Source of the DNA: Terriglobus saanensis SP1PR4
Lineage (GTDB): Bacteria > Acidobacteriota > Terriglobia > Terriglobales > Acidobacteriaceae
Direction: 5' to 3'
DNA: 64,000 bases
NCBI RefSeq assembly: GCF_000179915.2
Contig: NC_014963.1
Location: forward strand, 3,782,001 to 3,846,000
This document shows, piece by piece, positions 57,516 through 64,000 of the stretch (its first letter is position 1; each line of letters starts with the position of its first letter). Under the pieces are notes generated by a model. It searched no databases and was not told the DNA's origin. It saw nothing but the letters and a program-made list of their open reading frames with translations. A program made the translations under genes and the position numbers.

Positions 57516-58035
57516 TCCGGCCATCGAAGAGATGACGCACTCGACCGTGGGCCTTGGCGGAGTCCACCGGACGCGCTGGGCCTGGCTTGTCGGCACCTTC
57601 TTTGGCGCGGGCCTGCTCAAGCCAGGACCCGGCACCTACGGCTCCATTGCCGCGACATTGATTTGGTATGCCGTCGCGCGCAGCGTGCATCCGCTGCATC
57701 TGGTCGCGATCACATTAGTCATGGCGCTTGCTGCAACGCTGATCGGCATTCCTGCGGCAACACGCGTTGCCGTGGAGAGTGGACGCAAGGACCCCCAGAT
57801 CGTCGTGATCGACGAGGTTGCGGGTCAGTGGCTTGCGCTGGCGTTGATGCCCCCCCGATGGGAGTACGCCTTACTCGGCCTTCTTCTCTTCCGGCTCTTC
57901 GATATCACCAAACCCCCACCCGTTCGTCAGCTTGAACGCCTTCCGCAGGGAACAGGCATCGTTGTGGATGACCTTGCCGCAGGAGCTTATGCACTGATCG
58001 TCGCGACGATAGTTTTGCATTTCACAGGACGATAA
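57508..58035 (+). CDS. pgpA: phosphatidylglycerophosphatase A
   Basis: A 175-aa membrane phosphatase converting phosphatidylglycerophosphate to phosphatidylglycerol. It has GPGTYGSIAA, DEVAGQWLAL, FRLFDITKPPPVRQLE and GTGIVVDDLAAG, with four hydrophobic helices. It overlaps yacG, so they are probably co-transcribed. Confidence 0.92.
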   Translation: MIDPAIEEMTHSTVGLGGVHRTRWAWLVGTFFGAGLLKPGPGTYGSIAATLIWYAVARSVHPLHLVAITLVMALAATLIGIPAATRVAVESGRKDPQIVVIDEVAGQWLALALMPPRWEYALLGLLLFRLFDITKPPPVRQLERLPQGTGIVVDDLAAGAYALIVATIVLHFTGR

Positions 58036-58037
58036 AA

Positions 58038-58096
58038 ATCTTCGGCCAAACGTTCTCTGGCGAGCCGGTGTGCTCCGATATTTATTGGCCGAAGAT
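58038..58096. repeat. 12-bp inverted repeat with long loop
   Basis: ATCTTCGGCCAA at 58038-58049 is perfectly complementary to 58085-58096, around a 35-base loop, just past pgpA. It may be a terminator without a T run or a regulatory structure for the next gene. Confidence 0.55.
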
Positions 58097-58197
58097 CGAT
58101 CTCCGGAGACGTCTCCACTCACAGCGAATATATGCACTGAGCTTAGCGCTCGAATTCATAAGTTTATGTATCAAATACTGTTAAAATTGCCCCATGC

Positions 58198-60003
58198 TTG
58201 CTGGTGGTTGGATTCCGGCCCCTCCACTCCTTCGACAAACAATTTACATTGCCTAACGGCTCGGTAGCCGCATTGCGGGAGGAGTCAAGCATTACCCAAC
58301 CACGGCACGTTCAAGACAACCACTCTCCGTCTCAGCCTGCAGACTCCAGCAGACTACTTTTTATCCTTTGTTGCGGAGTTCTCACGCTCGGTGTCTTTTC
58401 TTTCCTGCTTGCATGTTTTCTTCCGATTTACACTGATGAAATCACGTGGAAGGCTATCCTGGGGCGGCTCAACTATAGCCACATGCGAAGCATCACGTTA
58501 ACTCTCCAGCCGTCCTGCGTCGCAAATTATACGTTCAAGACCCCTCGCATTCTTCTGCCGGCACGAATGATCGATACCTGGAGTTTTGAAGGTCTCTCGA
58601 CCCCCTTGCGCATGCGTCTCTGGGGCGTCGGATTGGCTTTGGGATGGCTCCTTCTTACCTGGCGAGAACTCTGCGTCTACCTCGAAGGTCGCATTCGCAA
58701 GTGGGAAGTTGCCGGGCTGCTAGTAGCGTGGTCCACGCTCGGGGTTATGCCCTTCCTTTTGGTATTGGGCCGACCAGAGCAGGTACTTCTTCTAGGATCT
58801 ACTCTGCTCCTGCTTCGCGCGCTTCGAGTCAGGCCGCAAGAGCGTTCCGCCTGGACTCAGGCATGTGTTGCAGCCGGGATACTGGCTCTTACCTGGTATC
58901 TTCTGTGCTCGCACCCCAGAGGCACATTTCTTATACCTCTCGCGTGCATGTGCTTGTACAGAAGGGTTAGCCTCCCCTGGGTTCGTAATTTGGCAATAGG
59001 CCTTGCAAGCATTCTTGGCTTTTCAACGCAGGCAGCTTGGCATACTCTCTGGACCTGCGACCAGGATCCGCAGTTCGCCCGGATTCTTTCCTCCTCAAAC
59101 TTGGGCACGGCTTACAGCCTGGGCCTTACGCGTCAATTCCTGCTTGAGCTTGCTCGATCTCTCGCCACCCCTGAGGCATGGTTCTTGAAGGCTTTCGTGC
59201 CAAAAGCCAATTACACCGCGAGCATGATTTCCCCTTTTGCTTTCCGCGGAGCTTTTCCTCTCCGCGTAGCCATCCTGGCTGGATCCAGTCTGGTTGTCGC
59301 CCTCGGTCTAGTGGCCGCCATTGTTTGCGCCTACCAAGCCCTGAGACGACGCACGGATAAATCTCTCGCGTTGACACTTCTGTCAGGCTGGTTGATCTAT
59401 CTGGCAAGCGTAGGAGTTCGTCTTCAAAAAAACGATTATGAGGCGGCCCTCCTTCAGCCTCTTATCGGGCTTCTCGCGATCACTTCAATCCTAGCCCTAC
59501 CGGCAACCGAACCAGATCACTTTCCCGACAGGCTCATGGAGTTCTTCCGGCGCATTTGGCCATCCGCTCGCTGTCTTCTTCTTTTTATTTCAATTTTGAG
59601 CCAGTGTGCCTTCTTGTACGCCTATCGAGATCAGGCACTCCATCAATGGAGTCAGCCCGGTCAGACTCCTGGGCAACCGCTTTCCGTGGATCTCGCCGGT
59701 TACGGCGCTGCTGCAGCGCGAATTCGGCATTCCGCGGCGAAGTGTGGCATCTTTCCGGGAGCACCAGCCCAGCACTTGGTTCTGGACGAGCCAAGCTACT
59801 TCGTCTTTCGAAGCAGCAGAGAGCCTTTCTTTGCGCTTATTTTTGACGATCACATTTGGGGGGGCTATCGACCGGATCCGACGGATCTCTTTCGTGCACA
59901 GGGCTCACAAGGGTTTGTAGCAGCTTGCAATCGATTTCCTAGTTCGATGAGAGGTGAAGCGATACGGGACGGCGATCTATGTTGCCTTCCCGCATTCCAT
60001 TAG
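58198..60003 (+). CDS. large multi-pass membrane protein, GT-C-like
   Basis: A protein of up to 601 aa; the start is uncertain (TTG at 58198 is the most distal). It has about ten hydrophobic segments. The first predicted external loop holds PIYTDEITWKAILGR, recalling the Asp-Glu motif of GT-C glycosyltransferases that use lipid-linked sugars. A C-terminal soluble region (about 500-600) follows. A role in envelope glycosylation is possible but not established. Confidence 0.55.
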   Translation: MLVVGFRPLHSFDKQFTLPNGSVAALREESSITQPRHVQDNHSPSQPADSSRLLFILCCGVLTLGVFSFLLACFLPIYTDEITWKAILGRLNYSHMRSITLTLQPSCVANYTFKTPRILLPARMIDTWSFEGLSTPLRMRLWGVGLALGWLLLTWRELCVYLEGRIRKWEVAGLLVAWSTLGVMPFLLVLGRPEQVLLLGSTLLLLRALRVRPQERSAWTQACVAAGILALTWYLLCSHPRGTFLIPLACMCLYRRVSLPWVRNLAIGLASILGFSTQAAWHTLWTCDQDPQFARILSSSNLGTAYSLGLTRQFLLELARSLATPEAWFLKAFVPKANYTASMISPFAFRGAFPLRVAILAGSSLVVALGLVAAIVCAYQALRRRTDKSLALTLLSGWLIYLASVGVRLQKNDYEAALLQPLIGLLAITSILALPATEPDHFPDRLMEFFRRIWPSARCLLLFISILSQCAFLYAYRDQALHQWSQPGQTPGQPLSVDLAGYGAAAARIRHSAAKCGIFPGAPAQHLVLDEPSYFVFRSSREPFFALIFDDHIWGGYRPDPTDLFRAQGSQGFVAACNRFPSSMRGEAIRDGDLCCLPAFH

Positions 60004-60175
60004 AGTGAGCAGCAGCACATGCATGGCTTCTGCCGGAGCGGATCTAAGCGTGCCAAGAAGGGTTGCCAGCGCTGGCCCGTAAATCAGCCCGATACAATAT
60101 ATTCCGCAGAAAAATGGCCTACGGGATATAGCTAAATACTTAGGCAGTTGGGCTAACGCCTGCTAGGAGGCAAAA
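60004..60175. promoter_or_regulatory. upstream region of the XRE-cupin regulator
   Basis: No gene is seen. TACAAT near 60092 is a reasonable -10 element without a clear -35. Short inverted repeats (AGGC/GCCT) precede the leader frame at 60176. Confidence 0.35.
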
Positions 60176-60208
60176 ATGTGCAGGCAACAAGCCTACTCTT
60201 TTGCCTAG
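60176..60208 (+). CDS. possible 10-aa leader peptide
   Basis: An ATG with an excellent AGGAGG upstream encodes MCRQQAYSFA and stops 15 bases before the regulator gene. The bases AGGCAAAA at its ribosome-binding site pair with TTTTGCCT at its end, so translation could be gated by a hairpin. This fits an attenuator or leader peptide, inferred from sequence only. Confidence 0.4.
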   Translation: MCRQQAYSFA

Positions 60209-60223
60209 AATGTAGGATGAGCC

Positions 60224-60868
60224 ATGGAACATCCCGAAACTCCTGATCTTCCGCCAAACACAGTGAATGCAGCCAACGTCGATGAGGTCATTGAGGCCAA
60301 ATCGATTGGTTCGCGCATCCGCAGCCTCAGGCTCCGCCGTTCTATGGGGCTGGTGGATCTCGGCAGTGCCGCAGGACTCTCAGCTAGTTTTCTTTCGCAA
60401 CTGGAGACCGGCCGGGTCGTTCCTACTCTGAGAAATCTGGCACGCATCGCCTCCGTCTTCGACAAAGACCTCTCCTACTTTTTCCGCGACGAGAAGAAGA
60501 GCTTTTTCCGGATCTCGCGCGCGGAGAACCGCATTCGCCTGCCCGCTGGCGAGAAGAGCAATCCTGTTCTGCTCGCCGAAAGCATGAGCGTCCTGATTCC
60601 GGATCGCAGCACGATTCCCTGCATCGCGGACTTCCTTCCTGGAAGAACCGGTGACGCATTCCATCCGCGATCCTCCGCCGGTTTGGAGTTTATTTACATC
60701 ATCGAGGGATCTCTCACCGTCCGCACGGATCAGGAGACGGAGGTACTTGAAGAAACGGACTCCGCCTGGCTGGATGGCGCCGCCAGGCGTGAGTATGAGT
60801 GCACCTCCAAAGGTCCGGCAAAGGCCCTGATCATTACCTTTCCGAAAGACGCTGCCGTCGCAAACTGA
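60224..60868 (+). CDS. XRE-family regulator with cupin domain
   Basis: A 214-aa transcription factor. Helix-turn-helix: IGSRIRSLRLRRSMGLVDLG then AGLSASFLSQLETGRVVPTL. A cupin sensor domain follows (about 125-205), with HPRSSAGLEFIYIIEGSLTV. This architecture is shared by regulators of sulfur, polyamine or amino-acid use such as SutR and PuuR; the ligand is unknown. It is preceded by a short leader frame. Confidence 0.88.
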   Translation: MEHPETPDLPPNTVNAANVDEVIEAKSIGSRIRSLRLRRSMGLVDLGSAAGLSASFLSQLETGRVVPTLRNLARIASVFDKDLSYFFRDEKKSFFRISRAENRIRLPAGEKSNPVLLAESMSVLIPDRSTIPCIADFLPGRTGDAFHPRSSAGLEFIYIIEGSLTVRTDQETEVLEETDSAWLDGAARREYECTSKGPAKALIITFPKDAAVAN

Positions 60869-60923
60869 TGAGGCAACCACAGAAGCCATTGCGTCACCAC
60901 AACAGCAGGCATACCCTTAACCT

Positions 60924-61973
60924 ATGACTTTGCTTGGTTCTCTGCTTCACCCAGCGCATCCCCCGGCACCACATCTGGACCAGTTGATTCCCTCCGCCGC
61001 CATGCCCGGAGGAGAAGTAGAGATCCGGGGTACGCATCTTGCCGCGCAAAACGGGATACTGCCGACCGCCACGATTGGAGATGTGGCCGCCCGCCTCACC
61101 ATGACAGGCAGCGTGCGCGCCATGCTTCGCGTCAACGATGGAACAATCTCCGGTGACATCGCGCTTCTGAAGCAAAATACAAAATCGAACTTGCTGCCCC
61201 TCAGTGTTGCAGTGCCTCTAGCGGACAATCTGAACCCCGTCGCCAACCCTGCAATGGATGTCGACGGGAACCTTTACTGCACGCTCTCCGGACCGCGCGG
61301 GCAACAGACACCGGTCTCCATCTTCCGCATCGACCGCGACTTTCAAATGCGTCCCTTCGCTCGCGAAATCCTCAACGCCACAGGCCTTGCCTTTGACCGC
61401 GACGGCTATCTCTACTGTTCTTCACGTGCCGAAGGAACCGTCTACCGCATCTCTCCTGCAGGTGCTGTCACTACCTATGCTGAAGGCATGGGGATTGCGA
61501 CCGGGCTTGCCTTCGATGAATACGGCAACCTCTTCGTCGGTGACCGCAGTGGGTCGATCTTCAAGATCGCTCCCGGCGGAGAGATCTTCGTGCATGCCAC
61601 TCTCGAATCGTCGATGGCCGCGTATCACCTCGCCATGCTCGATGACGGAACCCTCCTCGTCTCCGCACCCACCACTGCGAGCCACGATGTGATTCACGCC
61701 GTCTCCCCGGATGGAGAAGTCGGCGTCTACTTTCGCGGCCTCGGTCGGCCGCAGGGTATGGCCGTAGACACCAAAGGAAACGTCTTCATCGCGGCATCGC
61801 TCGCGGGCCGTCGCGGTATTGTCCGCATTACGCCACAGAAGCAGGCGAGCCTCGCCGTATCCGGGCCTAACCTCATCGGTCTTTGCTTTACGGAAGATGG
61901 GACGGCCGCACTCGCCACGCGGGATGCTCTCTTCCATATCGATCTACAGACAGAGGGAAGGCCGCTCTTTTGA
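60924..61973 (+). CDS. NHL/SMP-30-type beta-propeller protein with IPT-like domain
   Basis: A 349-aa protein. Residues 15-100 resemble an IPT/TIG immunoglobulin-like fold (QLIPSAAMPGGEVEIRGTHL). The rest is a six-bladed propeller with repeated DxDGNLY/DEYGNLFV units (AMDVDGNLYCTLSG, AFDRDGYLYCSSR, AFDEYGNLFVGDR, AVDTKGNVFIAAS). There is no signal peptide. It could be a lactonase-like enzyme or a binding protein. Confidence 0.75.
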   Translation: MTLLGSLLHPAHPPAPHLDQLIPSAAMPGGEVEIRGTHLAAQNGILPTATIGDVAARLTMTGSVRAMLRVNDGTISGDIALLKQNTKSNLLPLSVAVPLADNLNPVANPAMDVDGNLYCTLSGPRGQQTPVSIFRIDRDFQMRPFAREILNATGLAFDRDGYLYCSSRAEGTVYRISPAGAVTTYAEGMGIATGLAFDEYGNLFVGDRSGSIFKIAPGGEIFVHATLESSMAAYHLAMLDDGTLLVSAPTTASHDVIHAVSPDGEVGVYFRGLGRPQGMAVDTKGNVFIAASLAGRRGIVRITPQKQASLAVSGPNLIGLCFTEDGTAALATRDALFHIDLQTEGRPLF

Positions 61974-62037
61974 TCTCAGCTATGCAATTGACCCAGATAT
62001 CTTTTCATGGTTCCGTTGCCCTCGTGGAGGCCCGCCC

Positions 62038-63300
62038 ATGATCGCTGAAATCATCGCAGTGGGCTCGGAGATGCTGACGCCCTTCCGGCAGGACACGAAC
62101 TCTCTCGCGCTCACGGCAGAACTCAACCTCCTTGGCGTTCAGGTGGCCTTCAAGACGGTCGTTGGCGATTCTCTGGAACACCTCACAGACGTTGCCAGGA
62201 TCGCGCTTTCACGCGCGGACATCATCGTCTTCTCCGGCGGTCTGGGGCCAACGGAAGATGACCTGACCCGCGAAGCCGCAGCCTCTGCACTCGGCCTGAA
62301 ACTTGTTCGCGTTGAAGCCATCATCGCGGGCCTGCACGAGCGATTCGCGGCACGCAAGATTCCGATTACGCCGAACAATCTTCGCCAAGCCGACGTACTC
62401 GAAGGCGCGGAGAGTCTGCCAAACGCCAATGGTTCCGCGCCCGCACAATGGCTCGACACCGCCTTCCGCGCACCGAATACAGAGACGGCGCATCGCAAGA
62501 TCGTCATCCTGCTTCCGGGGCCACCGAAAGAACAGCAGCCCATCTTTCACGACCAGTGCGTCCCACGCCTGCGCCTCCTGCTTCCGCAGCGGGCGATCGC
62601 AAAGAGGATGCTTCGCATCGCCCTTGCACCGGAGTCGCAGATCGACGCGCGCGTCTCTCCGATCTACAAGACCTATCCCGATGTGGAGACCACGATTCTC
62701 TTCACCCTCGGAGAAATTCAACTTCACTTCCTCTGCGCCAAAGCGACGTTGGAAGAGGCCCAGCAGCGCGTTGATGAGCTGACGGAAAAATGTGAGCGCG
62801 AACTGGACGACCTGGTCTTCTCCGCAACCGGGGAGTCGCTCGAAACCGTCGTCCTGCTTCTGCTTGGCATGCGCCACCTCACCCTGGCCACGGCAGAGAG
62901 CTGTACGGGAGGTCTCGTAGCGGAACGGCTTACCCGCGTACCGGGTTCCTCGCGTACCTTTCTTGGCGGCGCGGTGGTCTACGCCGACGAGATGAAGACG
63001 AAGTTCGCGGACGTTCCCGCCGAGTTGATCCGCCAGCACGGCGCTGTGAGCGAAGAAGTCGCCCGCGCCCTCGCGGAAGGCATCCGCCGTCGCACTGGCG
63101 CGTCCCTGGGCATCGGCATCACCGGCATTGCAGGGCCCGGCGGAGCTACCCTGAACAAGCCCGTAGGCCGCGTCTATCTCGGTCTTGCCGACGGAATTTC
63201 CGTCGAGGTCAAACAACTCGATCTCACCGGAGACCGCGAACGTGTACGCTGGTTTGCCGCACAACACGCGCTGAATATGTTGCGTCACAAGTTGATGTAA
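62038..63300 (+). CDS. cinA: competence/damage-inducible protein CinA
   Basis: A 420-aa protein with an N-terminal molybdopterin-binding-like domain (IIAVGSEMLTPFRQDTNS, FSGGLGPTEDDLTREAAA) and a C-terminal nicotinamide-nucleotide amidase domain (ATAESCTGGLVAERLT, GITGIAGPGGATLNKPVG). CinA-type proteins recycle NMN and ADP-ribose. GGAGG lies seven bases before the ATG at 62038, well inside a longer open frame. Confidence 0.93.
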   Translation: MIAEIIAVGSEMLTPFRQDTNSLALTAELNLLGVQVAFKTVVGDSLEHLTDVARIALSRADIIVFSGGLGPTEDDLTREAAASALGLKLVRVEAIIAGLHERFAARKIPITPNNLRQADVLEGAESLPNANGSAPAQWLDTAFRAPNTETAHRKIVILLPGPPKEQQPIFHDQCVPRLRLLLPQRAIAKRMLRIALAPESQIDARVSPIYKTYPDVETTILFTLGEIQLHFLCAKATLEEAQQRVDELTEKCERELDDLVFSATGESLETVVLLLLGMRHLTLATAESCTGGLVAERLTRVPGSSRTFLGGAVVYADEMKTKFADVPAELIRQHGAVSEEVARALAEGIRRRTGASLGIGITGIAGPGGATLNKPVGRVYLGLADGISVEVKQLDLTGDRERVRWFAAQHALNMLRHKLM

Positions 63301-63324
63301 ACTCACTCGGTCGCAAGGGAAATC

Positions 63325-63942
63325 ATGCACATCTGGATCATTGCTCTCGTCATCGCCTATCTGCTCGGTTCCATCCCCTTTGGATACCTGCTTGTCCTCG
63401 TCTTTCGCAAGGAAGACATCCGCGCCACAGGTTCCGGCAACATTGGAGCGACCAACGTAGCGCGGTCCGGAGCCAAAGGTCTGGGCGCGCTCACGCTGTT
63501 TCTTGACGCCCTCAAGGGCTTTCTCGCCGTCGTCATCGCGCGGCATCTCGCCCAACAACTCACCTCACCGCAGGACTATAAGCTCGTCGCCCTGGCAGGC
63601 GTCGTCGTCGTGATCGGGCATATCTTTCCGGTCTGGCTCGGCTTCCGTGGAGGCAAAGGCGTGGCCGCCGCGCTTGGCGTCTTTCTCGCATGGGCTCCGC
63701 TCAGCGCCCTGATAGCCGTCGCGGTCTTCCTCGCCATCGTTTTCCTCACGAAATACGTCTCTGTGGCGTCTCTGCTGGCGGGGTATGTCTTCGTGGTCAT
63801 CGCCATCGCGACGGACAACAAGCATCTCCTCTTCGTCGATCTCTGCTACGTCGCTATTCCCGTCATCGTTACCCTCAAACATCACGGCAACATTCGCCGC
63901 CTAATGGCAGGCACAGAAAATCGGTTCGGAAGCAAAGCATGA
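63325..63942 (+). CDS. plsY: glycerol-3-phosphate acyltransferase PlsY
   Basis: A 205-aa membrane acyltransferase that uses acyl-phosphate to make lysophosphatidic acid. GSIPFGYLL, GSGNIGATNVAR, FLDALKGFLAV, GHIFPVWLGFRGGKGVAAALG and LKHHGNIRRLMAGTE are the conserved loops. The stop overlaps the gpsA start (ATGA). Confidence 0.95.
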   Translation: MHIWIIALVIAYLLGSIPFGYLLVLVFRKEDIRATGSGNIGATNVARSGAKGLGALTLFLDALKGFLAVVIARHLAQQLTSPQDYKLVALAGVVVVIGHIFPVWLGFRGGKGVAAALGVFLAWAPLSALIAVAVFLAIVFLTKYVSVASLLAGYVFVVIAIATDNKHLLFVDLCYVAIPVIVTLKHHGNIRRLMAGTENRFGSKA

Positions 63943-64000
63943 GCAAAATCGCAGTCCTCGGTGCCGGTGCCTGGGGCACCGCCATCGCTATCTCCCTCGT
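63939..64000 (+). CDS. gpsA: glycerol-3-phosphate dehydrogenase, N-terminal fragment
   Basis: The first 20 codons are visible, reading KIAVLGAGAWGTAIAISL, the dinucleotide-binding GAGAWGTA start of GpsA. The gene is cut by the window edge. It is translationally coupled to plsY, placing both steps of lysophosphatidate synthesis together. Confidence 0.9.
   Translation, partial: MSKIAVLGAGAWGTAIAISL

Noticed and set aside
62209-63558. 449-aa minus-strand frame
   Set aside because: It is the antisense shadow of cinA and plsY, both of which have clear motifs.

Overview
The window looks like a chromosomal segment from an Acidobacteriota bacterium of the Terriglobus/Granulicella/Edaphobacter type. 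Three things point that way. There is an Oar-like TonB-dependent receptor with an N-terminal carboxypeptidase-regulatory domain, there are several acidobacterial-style secreted proteins, and there are copies of a short interspersed repeat. The coding regions are GC-rich and produce long antisense shadow frames. No computation was run; family calls rest on motifs and memory.

Layout. Positions 1-10000 hold an outer-membrane barrel protein, glgC, several small proteins including an untracked 47-aa membrane protein, and a glycine-cleavage cluster: gcvT, gcvH, gcvPA, a small hypothetical, gcvPB and a second small hypothetical. An antisense carboxypeptidase-regulatory-like gene interrupts the cluster. 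A tRNA-Arg(CCG) at 10012-10088 is the insertion site of an 18.3-kb element bounded by 57-bp direct repeats of the tRNA 3' end (10033-10089 and 28362-28418). Its + strand genes form tightly overlapping phage-like modules: a winged-helix protein, RusA resolvase, a phage sliding clamp, a lone sigma region-4 HTH, a C5 DNA methyltransferase with a fully open second frame, a DUF1376 protein, an HNH protein, both terminase subunits and a tyrosine recombinase. No portal, capsid or tail genes are visible. A minus-strand cargo cassette (17637-24139) carries a Sec-exported 1627-aa RHS protein with a variable C-terminal tip, a putative immunity protein, a secreted partner and a 52-aa membrane protein. Beside it lies a decayed ribbon-helix-helix gene.

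From 28600 to 64000 the window returns to ordinary chromosome. It encodes a beta-helix exoprotein, the Oar-like receptor, a YbiT-type ABC-F ATPase, a LacD-type aldolase, a GntR/slipin pair with a perfect palindromic operator, an alpha/beta hydrolase, guaA, leuS coupled to a membrane protein, nfo, topA, dprA, a DedA protein, fabH with the SRP RNA just upstream, a TIGR03790 protein, rimO, yacG, pgpA, a large membrane protein, an XRE-cupin regulator, a beta-propeller protein, cinA, plsY and the start of gpsA.

How the genes fit together: GcvT, GcvH and GcvPA/PB form the glycine decarboxylase system, with the dehydrogenase (L protein) elsewhere. PgpA, PlsY, GpsA and FabH serve lipid synthesis. TopA, DprA and Nfo act on DNA. 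The element supplies its own DNA-processing functions plus an apparent polymorphic-toxin cassette.
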